This document shows positions 20,498 to 30,157 of a stretch of 64,000 nt of DNA, one piece after another. A program made the translations under genes and the position numbers. How positions within the stretch are numbered: position 1 is the stretch's first letter; each line of letters opens with the position of its first letter. The notes beneath the pieces are model-generated. The model did not search any database and was not told the origin of the DNA. It worked only from the letters and a program-made list of their open reading frames with translations. Origin of the DNA: Pararhodobacter sp. (lineage in GTDB: Bacteria > Pseudomonadota > Alphaproteobacteria > Rhodobacterales > Rhodobacteraceae); NCBI GenBank assembly GCA_020832665.1, contig JAFIEG010000003.1, forward strand, positions 1-64,000, given 5' to 3'.

Positions 20498-23110
20498 ATG
20501 GCCGTTGTCGTCGTCGAATCGCCTGCCAAGGCGAAAACCATCAACAAGTATCTTGGCCCCGGCCACACGGTACTGGCCTCTTTCGGCCATGTGCGCGACC
20601 TGCCGCCCAAGGATGGCTCGGTCGATACCGAGCACGATTTCGCCATGACATGGGAGGTGGCGGCGGATTCGCGCAAGCATGTGCGCGCCATCGCCGAGGC
20701 GCTGAAAGAGGATAACGACCTGATCCTCGCCACCGACCCCGACCGCGAAGGCGAGGCGATCTCGTGGCACCTGACCGAGGCGCTGGCGAAATCGAAGGCG
20801 CTGAAGAAGGACACGCCGGTCAAGCGCGTGGTGTTCAACGCGATCACCAAATCGGCCGTCACCGAGGCGATGAAGAACCCGCGCGAGGTGGATATGGAGC
20901 TGGTGCGCGCCTATCTGGCACGGCGCGCGCTGGATTATCTTGTGGGGTTCAACCTCTCGCCGGTGCTTTGGCGCAAGCTGCCCGGCGCGAAATCGGCCGG
21001 GCGCGTGCAGTCGGTCTGCCTGCGCCTGATCGTCGAGCGCGAGATGGAGATCGAGGCGTTTCGCGCGCAGGAATACTGGACGGTCAGCGCCGAGCTGACC
21101 ACCCCGCGCGGCAAGGTCTTCACTGCGCGACTGGTCAGCCTGGCCGGCGAGAAGCTGGAAAAGTTCTCGCTGAAGGATTCAACCGCCGCCGAGATGGCTG
21201 TGCAGGCGGTCACCAGCCGCGATCTGTCGGTGAATTCGGTCGAGGCGAAACCCGCCAGCCGCAACCCCGCCGCGCCCTTCATGACCTCGACCTTGCAGCA
21301 GGAAGCCAGCCGCAAGTTCGGCATGGGCGCCAAGCAGTGCATGTCGGCGGCGCAGCGGCTGTATGAGGCCGGGCACATCACTTACATGCGCACCGACGGC
21401 ATCGACATGGCGCCTGAGGCGGTGATGGCCGCGCGCGACGAGATCAAGCGCCGCTATGGAGCCGACTATGTGCCGAAAAGCCCGCGCATGTACAAGAACA
21501 AGGCCAAGAACGCGCAGGAAGCGCATGAATGCATTCGTCCCACCGATATGGGCGCCGACCCCGAAAAGCTGCGCCTGACCGACAGCGACCAGCGCCGGCT
21601 TTACGATCTGATCTGGAAGCGCACCATCGCCTGCCAGATGGAGGCCGCGCGGCTGGAGCGCACGACAGTCGAGATCGGCGCGCGCGACGGTCAGGTAGGG
21701 CTGCGCGCCACCGGGCAGGTGGTGCTGTTCGACGGGTTCATGCGCGTCTATGAGGAAGGGCGCGACGAGGAAGGCGAGGAAGACGGCGCGCGCCTGCCGC
21801 AGATGGCCGAGGGCGACGCGCTGAAGAAGGGCGAGATTGCGCCCGAGCAGCATTTCACCCAGCCGCCGCCGCGCTACACCGAGGCGACGCTGGTCAAGCG
21901 GATGGAAGAGCTGGGCATCGGCCGGCCCTCGACCTACGCCTCGATCGTCTCGACGATTCAGGAGCGCGGCTATGTGCGCAAGGAAAAGAATCGCCTGATC
22001 CCCGAAGACAAGGGGCGGCTGGTGACGATTTTCCTGGTCAACTATTTCCGCAAGTATCTGGAATACGACTTCACCGCCGATCTGGAAGAGCAACTCGACG
22101 ACATCTCGGCGGGCGAGCGCGACTACAAGGAGGTACTCGCGCGCTTCTGGGAGGATTTCTCGGCCGCCATCGAGGAAACCGCCGAGCTACGCATCACCGA
22201 AGTGCTGGAAAAGATCGACGAGGTTCTCAGCCCGCATCTCTACCCGCCGCGCGAGGATGGCACCGACCCGCGGCAATGCCCGAAATGCGGGGCGGGGCGG
22301 CTGAACCTGAAAACCGCGCGCTCGGGCGGGGCGTTCATCGGCTGCTCGAACTACCCCGAATGCCGTTTTACCCGCCCGCTGGGCGTGACCGACGAGGCCG
22401 AGGCCGAGCTTTCCGGCGAGGGCCGGCTGCTGGGCCATGACGCGGGCGATCCGATTTATCTGCGCACCGGCCGCTTCGGCCCCTATGTGCAGCGCGGCGA
22501 GGCGAACGAGGAAACGCCAAAGCCGCCGCGCGCCAGCCTGCCCAAGGGCTGGACGCCTGATATCATGGATCTCGAGCGCGCGCTGACGCTCCTGAACCTG
22601 CCGCGCCTGGTGGGCAGCCACCCCGAAGATGGCGAGCCGGTCGAGGCCGGCATCGGCCGTTACGGGCCCTATGTGAAGCACGGGCGCGTCTATGCCAACC
22701 TGCCCGAGGTGGACGAGGTGTTCACCGTGGGCATGAACCGCGCGGTCGAGCTACTGGCGCAAAAGGCCGCGCGTGGCGGGCGCGGGGCACCGGCGGCACC
22801 CTTGCGCGAATTGGGCGAGCACCCCGAGGGCGGCAAGATAGCGGTCATGGCGGGCCGCTACGGGCCCTATGTGAAATGGGAGAAGATCAACGCCACCCTG
22901 CCCAAGGACACAGAGCCCGAAGCCGTGACCCTGGATCAGGCGCTGGAACTGATTGCGGCCAAGGCGGCAAAGGGTGGCAAGGGCGGCAAGGCCCGCACCG
23001 GAGCAAAGGGCACGAAATCTGCCGCGAAGACCACGGCCAAATCCACTACCAAGACCACGCGGAGAAAGGCGTCTGGGGCAACAGCCAAGGCAGGCAAACC
23101 CGCGAAATAG
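20498..23110 (+). CDS. topA: DNA topoisomerase I
   Basis: Type IA topoisomerase of 870 residues that relaxes negative supercoils. The TOPRIM domain has VVESPAKAKTINKYLG and the acidic DPDREGE motif. The catalytic tyrosine is in ITYMRTDG. One zinc ribbon is present (CPKCGAGRL...CSNYPEC), followed by two or three GRYGPYVK-type C-terminal repeats and a lysine/threonine-rich tail. ATG 20498 with AGAGG upstream is used; upstream residues in the frame are not conserved. It is monocistronic with a rho-independent terminator and divergent from the SDR-crotonase pair. Alphaproteobacterial TopA typically carries this repeat-rich C-terminus. Confidence 0.97.
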   Translation: MAVVVVESPAKAKTINKYLGPGHTVLASFGHVRDLPPKDGSVDTEHDFAMTWEVAADSRKHVRAIAEALKEDNDLILATDPDREGEAISWHLTEALAKSKALKKDTPVKRVVFNAITKSAVTEAMKNPREVDMELVRAYLARRALDYLVGFNLSPVLWRKLPGAKSAGRVQSVCLRLIVEREMEIEAFRAQEYWTVSAELTTPRGKVFTARLVSLAGEKLEKFSLKDSTAAEMAVQAVTSRDLSVNSVEAKPASRNPAAPFMTSTLQQEASRKFGMGAKQCMSAAQRLYEAGHITYMRTDGIDMAPEAVMAARDEIKRRYGADYVPKSPRMYKNKAKNAQEAHECIRPTDMGADPEKLRLTDSDQRRLYDLIWKRTIACQMEAARLERTTVEIGARDGQVGLRATGQVVLFDGFMRVYEEGRDEEGEEDGARLPQMAEGDALKKGEIAPEQHFTQPPPRYTEATLVKRMEELGIGRPSTYASIVSTIQERGYVRKEKNRLIPEDKGRLVTIFLVNYFRKYLEYDFTADLEEQLDDISAGERDYKEVLARFWEDFSAAIEETAELRITEVLEKIDEVLSPHLYPPREDGTDPRQCPKCGAGRLNLKTARSGGAFIGCSNYPECRFTRPLGVTDEAEAELSGEGRLLGHDAGDPIYLRTGRFGPYVQRGEANEETPKPPRASLPKGWTPDIMDLERALTLLNLPRLVGSHPEDGEPVEAGIGRYGPYVKHGRVYANLPEVDEVFTVGMNRAVELLAQKAARGGRGAPAAPLRELGEHPEGGKIAVMAGRYGPYVKWEKINATLPKDTEPEAVTLDQALELIAAKAAKGGKGGKARTGAKGTKSAAKTTAKSTTKTTRRKASGATAKAGKPAK

Positions 23111-23226
23111 ACGCCCGCGCCGCTTCGGCAGGAACGGCACATGCCTTCCGCCAGCCAGGGTCGGCGGGTCCGGTCCGCCTGCCGAGGAGCGCCCATGCCT
23201 GACCGAAAACCGTATGCAACGCAAAC

Positions 23227-23259
23227 GGCCCCGCACATGGGCGCGGGGCCTTTGTCTTT
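23227..23259 (+). terminator. Rho-independent terminator of topA
   Basis: GGCCCCGC (23227-23234) pairs with GCGGGGCC (23243-23250), followed by TTTGTCTTT. It lies 117 nt after the topA stop. Confidence 0.8.
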
Positions 23260-23291
23260 CCCGGGGCGGGTCTTGCGAAGCTGTCGTCGCC

Positions 23292-24008
23292 TCAGCCGGC
23301 CATGTGCACCGGCGCCGCCGGCCCGGCAGCCGATGTACGCATCGCCTGAACGAGCATCGCGCTTTGCGCACGCGGCAGCCGCTGATAGAGCACATCCTCC
23401 CCGCCCTCGATCAACTCGTCGGGCGATTGGCGCCGTTCGATGGCGGGCTTGGGGCAGTGCATCAGGACCATGCCGTTGGCATAGACGACCTCTTCGGAAT
23501 CGAAGCGCAGCGTGACGATCTTCATCTCGGGCGCCGGCGCCACGCGCTCGATGCCGCAATATCCGTCCAGCGCCGAGGCCGCGACCAGCAGGAACGGATC
23601 GCCGAACAGATCCTCTCCCTCATCCGATTCGATGAGCACGGATTGTTCGGGCAGCAACAGCATCTCCTTGCGGTTGCCCAGCGCCTTTTCCGGCACCATT
23701 AGCGGCCAGTAGGCGCGTGGCACCCGGCTGCCACCGGTCATCAGCTCGCTCAGTGCGGCGTCGCGCACCGGTACCATGCCGTTGTCGAAGGTCACCACCC
23801 GGTCGCCTGGTCGCAGATCCTCGACCGGCAGCCAGCCCATCTCGGTAGCGACAAGCGTGCCGGCCACCATCCCTTCGGCAATCATCGGACTGTCCCAGCC
23901 CCCATGCCCGGTGATGTCCTCGACAGGCCAGACATCACCACGATCAGCGTAAGAAAACGCGGAGAACGGTTTCCGCCTTCCCGATTCGAGAACCCAATTC
24001 TGAAGCAT
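23292..24008 (-). CDS. Hint-domain protein, probably non-splicing
   Basis: Protein of 238 residues with a Hedgehog/intein (Hint_2-like) domain: GTLVATEMGWLPVEDLRPGDRVVTFDNG near residues 50-77 and a C-terminal block VVYANGMVLMHCPKPAIERRQSPDELIEGGEDVLYQRLP. Where self-processing Hint domains begin with a nucleophilic cysteine (as in CFTPGT), this protein reads MVAGTL, so autocatalysis is unlikely. ATG 24008 (MLQNWVLESGR) has GGAAGGG upstream. There is no signal peptide or repeat array. Such proteins are common in Rhodobacteraceae with unknown role. It is convergent with topA. Confidence 0.8.
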   Translation of the reverse strand: MLQNWVLESGRRKPFSAFSYADRGDVWPVEDITGHGGWDSPMIAEGMVAGTLVATEMGWLPVEDLRPGDRVVTFDNGMVPVRDAALSELMTGGSRVPRAYWPLMVPEKALGNRKEMLLLPEQSVLIESDEGEDLFGDPFLLVAASALDGYCGIERVAPAPEMKIVTLRFDSEEVVYANGMVLMHCPKPAIERRQSPDELIEGGEDVLYQRLPRAQSAMLVQAMRTSAAGPAAPVHMAG

Positions 24009-24268
24009 CGCTTTACCCTTCCGTCTTCCCAACGGTATCCACGCTGTTACTCAGCCACCCAGGAATGGCAAAAGAAGGCGGGCATTGCGGAAAACTTGTG
24101 GAAAAATGCATTCGCAAAAAACAATCCTGCCACAATTTGCGAGGAAACCCCGGCTTTTCGGCAACAGCGGCACGGTCTTGCCACAATTGTTTCCTGTGCA
24201 AGGAAGATCGCGGCAACCGCGCAAACGTGTTGTGCACGCAACGCATACAGTCTTCGATTCTCAACCGC
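24009..24268. other. AT-richer intergenic region with repeated TGCCACAATT
   Basis: Upstream of the Hint gene and downstream of the DMT transporter. This stretch is clearly less GC-rich than its surroundings and has A-tracts. TGCCACAATT occurs twice in the same orientation (24128-24137 and 24179-24188, 51 bp apart), and the second copy continues into the palindrome ACAATTGT. It is likely the control region of the Hint gene. A small open frame on the minus strand merely reflects the repeat. Confidence 0.45.
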
Positions 24269-25183
24269 TCAGCGCCCGCGCAGGGCGATCATGCTGCCCG
24301 CGCCCGCGATCAATGCCATGCCAGACAGCCCCAGCCAGGTGATCGACTCGCCCCACAACAGCCAGCCCCATCCTGCGGCGATCGGCAGGACGGCATATTC
24401 GAACACCGAAACTCGGCTGGCCTCGGCAAGCTGATAAGCGCGCACCACCATCCCCACCCCCAGCACCGAGCCCAGAGCATGCAACGCCGTCAGCGCCAGG
24501 AAATCGGCTGAGGGAGAAACCCAGCCACGCAGCACGAACCCCGCCGTGCCTTCGGGCACGGCAAAGGGTAGCAGGGTGAACAGAAGCGTGCCGGCAAGGC
24601 CGAATGTACCCAGCGCCAGAAAGAAGCCCAGCGTGAGTGTGGCCGCGCTTTCGCCCATGCACCATTCGCGCGTGGCCAGATTGCCCAGCGCATAGAGCGC
24701 CCCGGCCGCCACCGGCAGGATACTTGCCCAGCCCAGCGGCTGATCGCTGCCCGGTGTCAGCAGCATGATCACCCCGGCAAAGCCCAGTGCCACCGCGACG
24801 ATCCGCACCGGCCCCAGCGCGTGGCCATAGACATAGCGCGACAGGAGCAGCACAAAGATCGGCGCCGTGAACAGCCCCGCCGCCACCTGCGCCACGGTGA
24901 GAAAGGCCAGGCAGCCGAAATAGACCATCAGCGCCGAGCCATGCACCAGTGAGCGCGCCACCACCGCCCGCAGATTGACCGGCCGCAGCTTCAGGCCCAG
25001 CAGGGCAGCGGCGAGCAGGAACAGCGGCAACGCCATCAGCGTGCGGATGAAATGGAACTGCCACAGCCCGGTATCGGCGGCGACGACACGCACATAATTG
25101 TCGGTCAGCCCGATCAGCGTGGCATAACCCAGCACCGATGCCGCCGCGGCCAGTGTGCGGTTTTCCGGCATTCCTGACGACAT
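24269..25183 (-). CDS. DMT/EamA-family transporter
   Basis: Membrane protein of 304 residues with about ten hydrophobic segments and the two EamA halves expected of the drug/metabolite transporter family (LGYATLIGLTDNYVRVVAADTGLWQFHFIR at the start, EASRVSVFEYAVLPIAAGWGWLLWGESI near the end). Members export amino acids, cofactors or other metabolites; the substrate is unknown here. ATG 25183 has AAGGA upstream; a second Met four residues later is possible. It is divergent from an acyl-CoA synthetase with 87 bp between the starts. Confidence 0.88.
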   Translation of the reverse strand: MSSGMPENRTLAAAASVLGYATLIGLTDNYVRVVAADTGLWQFHFIRTLMALPLFLLAAALLGLKLRPVNLRAVVARSLVHGSALMVYFGCLAFLTVAQVAAGLFTAPIFVLLLSRYVYGHALGPVRIVAVALGFAGVIMLLTPGSDQPLGWASILPVAAGALYALGNLATREWCMGESAATLTLGFFLALGTFGLAGTLLFTLLPFAVPEGTAGFVLRGWVSPSADFLALTALHALGSVLGVGMVVRAYQLAEASRVSVFEYAVLPIAAGWGWLLWGESITWLGLSGMALIAGAGSMIALRGR

Positions 25184-25270
25184 GGGCTTCCTTTGCTCTT
25201 TCCTGCCGGCCGCGGCGCAGCCAATATGGCTGACCAGAAGCTGAAGCACTTGGCAATAGGGAGGAAAGGC

Positions 25271-26893
25271 ATGGGTTGGCTGGCAGACGAGACGGGGCTG
25301 GAAAAATGCGCGGCCAATTATACGCCGCTGACGCCGCTATCCAGCCTGATGCGCGCCGCCGACATCTTTGCCACGCGCGAGGCGCTGGTGCATGGAAGCA
25401 TCCGCCGGAGCTATGCCGAGTATGCCGCGCGCGTCGGCCGGCTGGCCTCGGGACTGGCCGGGCTGGGGGTGCGGCAAGGCGATGTGGTCGCCACCATCCT
25501 GCCCAACCTGCCCGCCCATGCCGAGGCGCATTTCGGCGTGCCCGCCTGCGGCGCGGTGCTCAACGCCATCAATATCCGGCTCGATGTCGAAACGGTGCGC
25601 TACATCCTGGAACATGGCGGCGCGAAGGTGGTGCTGGTGGACAGCGCCTTTGCCGAACTGGCCGAGGCCGCCATCGCCGGGCGCGCCGATGCGCCGCTCA
25701 TCATCGAGGTGCCCGACAGCGAGGCCGGGCACGTGCCCTCGGGCCGGCATCGCCTATATGAGGATCTGCTGGCGGCGGGTGAACCCGGTTTTGACTGGGT
25801 GATGCCGCACGACGAGTGGGAAAGCCTGGCGCTGAACTACACCTCGGGCACGACCGGCCGGCCAAAGGGCGTGGTCTATCACCACCGCGGCGCCTATCTG
25901 GCTGCGATGGGGCAGGTGATCAGCTGGCGGCTGACGCTCTACCCGCGTTACCTGACCATCGTGCCGATGTTTCACTGCAACGCCTGGTGCCACCCCTGGA
26001 TGCTGCCGCTGCTGGGCGGCACCATGATTTGCCTGCGCGACATCACCGCGCAGGGCATCTACCACGCCATCGCACGCGAGGGAGCCACCCATTTCGGCGG
26101 CGCGCCGATCGTTCTGAACACGATCATCAACGCCAGGGAGCATGAACGCCTGCCCTTCGATCATGTGGTCGAGGTGTTCACCGCGGGCGCCCCGCCAGCC
26201 GCCGCCACGCTGGCCGCCATCGAGCCGCTGGGTTTCAATGTCACCCAGGTCTACGGGCTGACCGAAACCTATGGCCCAGCCACCGAATGCACCTGGCATG
26301 ACGGTTTCGATGCCCTGCCAGGCGAGGAACGCGCCGCGGTCAAGGCGCGCACCGGGGTTGCCATGCCCTTCATGGAAGAGGTCACCGTAACCGATGAAAA
26401 CCTGAACCCGGTGCCGCGCGACGGCCAGAGCCTGGGCGAGATCATGCATCGCGGCAACGGGGTGATGAAAGGGTATTACAAGAACCCGGAGGCCACGCGC
26501 GAGGCGTTCAAGGGCGGCTATTTCCACTCGGGCGACATCGCCTATCGCCACCCTGACGGCTACATCAAGATCGCCGACCGGGCCAAGGATATCATCATCT
26601 CGGGAGGCGAGAATGTCAGCTCGGTCGAGGTGGAGGGCGTGCTCATGCAGCACCCCTCGGTGATGCTGGCCGCGGTGGTGGCGAAGCCCGATGCGAAATG
26701 GGGCGAGGTGCCCTGCGCCTTTGTCGAGCTGAAAGAAGGCGCGCAGGAAGACGAGGGCGCGCTGATCGAGTTCTGCCGGGCGAAGCTGGCCGGGTTCAAG
26801 ACGCCCAAGCGGGTGGTGTTTCAGGAACTGCCGAAAACCTCGACCGGCAAGATTCAGAAATTCGAACTGCGCCAGCTTGCGCAAGCGTTATAG
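25271..26893 (+). CDS. Acyl-CoA synthetase (AMP-forming)
   Basis: ANL-superfamily ligase of 540 residues that activates a carboxylic acid as acyl-adenylate and transfers it to CoA. The AMP-binding loop YTSGTTGRPKGVVYHH, the VYGLTETYGP motif, GYFHSGDIAYRHPDGYIKIADR and the catalytic lysine in PKTSTGKIQK are all present. The N-terminus (CAANYTPLTPLSSLMRAADIF) resembles the acyl-activating enzyme group for short- to medium-chain acids, but the substrate is inferred only. ATG 25271 has GGGAGGAAAGGC upstream. It is divergent from a DMT transporter. Confidence 0.9.
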   Translation: MGWLADETGLEKCAANYTPLTPLSSLMRAADIFATREALVHGSIRRSYAEYAARVGRLASGLAGLGVRQGDVVATILPNLPAHAEAHFGVPACGAVLNAINIRLDVETVRYILEHGGAKVVLVDSAFAELAEAAIAGRADAPLIIEVPDSEAGHVPSGRHRLYEDLLAAGEPGFDWVMPHDEWESLALNYTSGTTGRPKGVVYHHRGAYLAAMGQVISWRLTLYPRYLTIVPMFHCNAWCHPWMLPLLGGTMICLRDITAQGIYHAIAREGATHFGGAPIVLNTIINAREHERLPFDHVVEVFTAGAPPAAATLAAIEPLGFNVTQVYGLTETYGPATECTWHDGFDALPGEERAAVKARTGVAMPFMEEVTVTDENLNPVPRDGQSLGEIMHRGNGVMKGYYKNPEATREAFKGGYFHSGDIAYRHPDGYIKIADRAKDIIISGGENVSSVEVEGVLMQHPSVMLAAVVAKPDAKWGEVPCAFVELKEGAQEDEGALIEFCRAKLAGFKTPKRVVFQELPKTSTGKIQKFELRQLAQAL

Positions 26894-26983
26894 GACAGCG
26901 GCTCGCCGGTGGCGCTACACGCCCTTCCCTGCGTGTCGGGCGCCACCCGCGCACCACCGATGCAACCATCCGGAACTGCCGGA

Positions 26984-27211
26984 TCAGTTCAGCAGCCGGC
27001 CCAGCATTTCCAGCGCCATCGTCAGGATTTCCGCGGGCTCGTAGCCGCCCCCGGGATGGGTGAAATGCGCCCAGCCGGCCATGGCGCAGCCCATCACCAG
27101 CAAGATCAGCCCCGGCACCGGCCGGCGCCGGTCGGCCCATGCCGAAACAAGGGCGACAAAGGCCAGCGGCAAGAAAGCCAGCCCGATCAGCAGCAGCAGA
27201 TCGCGTTCCAT
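26984..27211 (-). CDS. Small membrane protein of unknown function
   Basis: Predicted 75-residue protein with two hydrophobic helices (LLLLIGLAFLPLAFVALVSA and VPGLILLVMGCAMAGWA) joined by WADRRRP. The start ATG 27211 has GGAGG four nucleotides upstream. It lies 69 bp downstream of pyk in the same direction, probably co-transcribed. I recognise no named family. Confidence 0.65.
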   Translation of the reverse strand: MERDLLLLIGLAFLPLAFVALVSAWADRRRPVPGLILLVMGCAMAGWAHFTHPGGGYEPAEILTMALEMLGRLLN

Positions 27212-27280
27212 TCTGCCTCCAGCATGCCGCCCGCGCCGGGGCGGGGCTCGCGTCCAGCGCCGATCGGCCAATGCGCCACG

Positions 27281-28726
27281 CTAGTCGGCTTCGGCCCGGT
27301 AGATCAATCGTTCGTCGCAGGGCGCCACGCGCAGGATGTTGGTGGTGCCGGGCACGTTGAAGGGCACACCAGCGGTGACCACGATCTGGTCGCGCGCCTC
27401 GGCGAAGCCGAATTCGCGTGCCGCCTGCGCCGCGCTGACCACCGCCGACTTGAAGCGGTCGATGGGGCCGGTGGCCACGCAATGCGTGCCCCAGGTCAGG
27501 CATAGCCGGCGCAGGGTTTCGATCCGGGGGCTGAGCGCGATGATCGGCACCTGCGGGCGCTCGCGCGCCACCTTGCCGGGGGTAGAGCCCGACTCGGTAA
27601 AGCAGCAGATCGCCTTGATATCGGTGGTTTCTGCGATTTCGCGCGCGGCGGCAACGATGCCATCGGCGACCGAAGTATGCTCGATATGGCGCGAGGCAAC
27701 GATGATCTCGCGCCAGGTCGGGTCACTCTCGACCGATATGGCGACGTTGTGCATGGTGCGCACTGCCTCTACCGGGTAACTGCCGGCAGCCGATTCGGCC
27801 GACAACATGATCGCATCGGCGCCCTCATAGATGGCGGTGGCCACATCCGAAACCTCGGCGCGCGTGGGCATGGGCGAGGCGATCATCGATTCCAGCATCT
27901 GCGTGGCCACGATCACCGGTTTGCCCGCCGCCCGTGCCCGGCGCACCAGCCGCTTCTGGATCGGCGGCACCGCCTGCACCGGCATTTCCACCCCCAGATC
28001 GCCTCGCGCCACCATGACGCCATCGGCGGCGGCGAGGATGGCGTCGAATTCCTTCAGCGCCGCAGGTTTCTCGATCTTGGCCAGCATCGCCGCGCGGCCG
28101 GCAACCAGAACGCGCGCCTCCTCGACATCGCCGGCGCGCTGCACGAAGCTGAGCGCGATCCAGTCCACACCCAGCGAGCAGGCGAATTCCAGATCCGTGC
28201 GGTCCTTTTCCGACAGCGCCTTCAGCGGCAGGACCACATCGGGCACGTTGACACCCTTGCGGTCGGATACGACACCGCCCACGATCACGTTGCATTCGGC
28301 GAAATCGGCGCCGCAGCGATGCACCTTCAGCCGCAACTTGCCGTCATCGACCAGCAGGCTGGCGCCGGGCTCCAGCGCCGCGAAGACCTCGGGGTGGGGC
28401 AGGCTGACTCGGTGATTGTCCCCCGGCGCGGGGTCCAGGTCGAGCCGGAAGCGATCGCCTTCCTCGAGCTCCGCCGCGCCCGAGGCAAAGCTGCCCAGCC
28501 GTAGCTTGGGGCCCTGCAGATCGGCGAGAATGGCGATAGGGCGGCCGGTTTCCTCTTCGATGCGGCGCACCAGCGCATGGCGGGCCTCGATCTCGTCATG
28601 GCTGCCATGGCTCATGTTCAGCCGGAATACATCGGCCCCGGCGCGAAACAGCGCCAAGATCGTTTCGTAGTCGTTCGAGGCCGGGCCCAGCGTGGCCACG
28701 ATCTTGACATTTCGGTTGCGTCTCAT
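27281..28726 (-). CDS. pyk: Pyruvate kinase
   Basis: Glycolytic enzyme of 481 residues that converts phosphoenolpyruvate and ADP to pyruvate and ATP. The N-terminus (VKIVATLGPASNDYETI), FRLNMSHGSHDE, ILADLQGPKLRLG, the lysine-containing active-site loop MLAKIEKPAALKEFD, VARGDLGVEMP and the SAESAAGSYPVEAVRTM segment are all family markers. The C-terminal regulatory domain (CFTESGSTPGKVARERPQVPIIALSP) is complete. The start at 28726 has AGGA upstream. A small membrane-protein gene follows. Confidence 0.97.
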   Translation of the reverse strand: MRRNRNVKIVATLGPASNDYETILALFRAGADVFRLNMSHGSHDEIEARHALVRRIEEETGRPIAILADLQGPKLRLGSFASGAAELEEGDRFRLDLDPAPGDNHRVSLPHPEVFAALEPGASLLVDDGKLRLKVHRCGADFAECNVIVGGVVSDRKGVNVPDVVLPLKALSEKDRTDLEFACSLGVDWIALSFVQRAGDVEEARVLVAGRAAMLAKIEKPAALKEFDAILAAADGVMVARGDLGVEMPVQAVPPIQKRLVRRARAAGKPVIVATQMLESMIASPMPTRAEVSDVATAIYEGADAIMLSAESAAGSYPVEAVRTMHNVAISVESDPTWREIIVASRHIEHTSVADGIVAAAREIAETTDIKAICCFTESGSTPGKVARERPQVPIIALSPRIETLRRLCLTWGTHCVATGPIDRFKSAVVSAAQAAREFGFAEARDQIVVTAGVPFNVPGTTNILRVAPCDERLIYRAEAD

Positions 28727-28896
28727 GCCGGTTTGTCCTGTCTCGGCCGCTGGGATGGGCCGCCTTGATCACCTGCTCTCTATCGCGCAATGATGACACG
28801 CCGGCAACCGTTAGCGCAGCATCGGTGCATGCCGGGGGCTTGACCGTCGCGGCGACAGGCCCCAGGTCGGTTGTCAGCACAAGACCGGGGGGAACC

Positions 28897-29211
<315 letters not shown>

Positions 29212-29236
29212 ACACTGCCAGCGGGGCGCGACGAAA

Positions 29237-29252
29237 GGCGCGTCGACGCGCC
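29237..29252. terminator. Perfect palindrome between convergent DUF1244 and ispZ/yciB genes
   Basis: GGCGCGTCGACGCGCC is a perfect 16-bp palindrome located 25 nt after the DUF1244 stop and 44 nt from the end of the convergent gene. It could end transcription from both sides, but no T-tract is present. Confidence 0.35.
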
Positions 29253-29296
29253 TATTGTCGGCGTCAATCGAGCGGCATTGAAGAACGCCGCCGGGC

Positions 29297-29908
29297 CTAG
29301 CCCTCGCCCGGTTCCTGCCAATGTGCCTCGATCAGGCGGAAATTCGACACCAGGAAGGCGAACATCACCCCCATCTGGCCGAAGGTATCCCAGATGACAT
29401 AGACATCGGTCGAGAAGTTGCGCCAGATCACCTCGTTGGCGGCGGCGAAGGCCAGAAAGAACCAGGCCATGCGCCGGGTCAGGATCATCCAGCCCTCGCG
29501 GCTGATCGGCAGCGCATCCTCCAGCACATAGGCCAGCCATGACTGACCGCGCCACAGCCCGATCCACAACAGCAGGCTGAAGGCGCCGAAAACAAAGGTG
29601 CTCTTCATCTTGAAGAAACGCTCGTCATTGAGCGCCACGGTGATGCCGCCCAGCACCACCACCAGCACCAGCATCGTCACCTGCATCCGCGATATCTTCC
29701 CGCTCAGCCGCCGCAGGATCAGCGTTGCCGCCAGTTGCAGCGGCGTGAACACCACGATCGCCACGATGAAACCGGCATATTCGGTCTCGCCGATCATGAC
29801 CGGTCGCTCGCGCATCACGAAATAGGTGACGAGAAACACCAGCAGCGGGCCGAATTCTAGGATCTGGCGTAAAAGCGGCGAAGGCCGTGCTGGGGAAGGC
29901 GGATGCAT
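29297..29908 (-). CDS. Septation protein A / inner-membrane protein YciB
   Basis: Predicted inner-membrane protein of 203 residues with five to six transmembrane helices. LEFGPLLVFLVTYFV at the start, the DERFFKMKSTFVFGAF segment, SWLAYVLEDALPISREGWMILTRRMAWFFLAFAAANEVIWRNFS and the final FRLIEAHW match the YciB (septation protein A) family, which affects cell division and envelope integrity in enterobacteria. ATG 29908 has AAGGAG seven nucleotides upstream. The direct role in this organism is inferred. Confidence 0.92.
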   Translation of the reverse strand: MHPPSPARPSPLLRQILEFGPLLVFLVTYFVMRERPVMIGETEYAGFIVAIVVFTPLQLAATLILRRLSGKISRMQVTMLVLVVVLGGITVALNDERFFKMKSTFVFGAFSLLLWIGLWRGQSWLAYVLEDALPISREGWMILTRRMAWFFLAFAAANEVIWRNFSTDVYVIWDTFGQMGVMFAFLVSNFRLIEAHWQEPGEG

Positions 29909-30157
29909 GAAGCGGCTCCTTTCGCCGGTCGATTGCCCTTCATCTGCCTCGTGTAGCCCAGCTTGGCAAGGCACGCCGGTCAACAAGGCTGTCAGCGGAG
30001 ATCACAGGCGCGAATTGCCTTCCTGCCGCATTTGCAGTCCGCGACGGGGGTTGACGCCCGCCGGCAATATCGCCATTGGCATGGCCGGCCCGAACCGGCG
30101 CACCCGCCAGCCCGGGCCGCCACGATTGCCGATTCAAGTTTCGACGAAGGCGTTTCG

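Noticed and set aside
24013-24264. Small minus-strand frame in the AT-richer region (repeats KQLWQDR / RKLWQDC)
   Set aside because: The repeated protein pattern simply reflects the TGCCACAATT DNA repeat; no ribosome-binding site or family match is visible.
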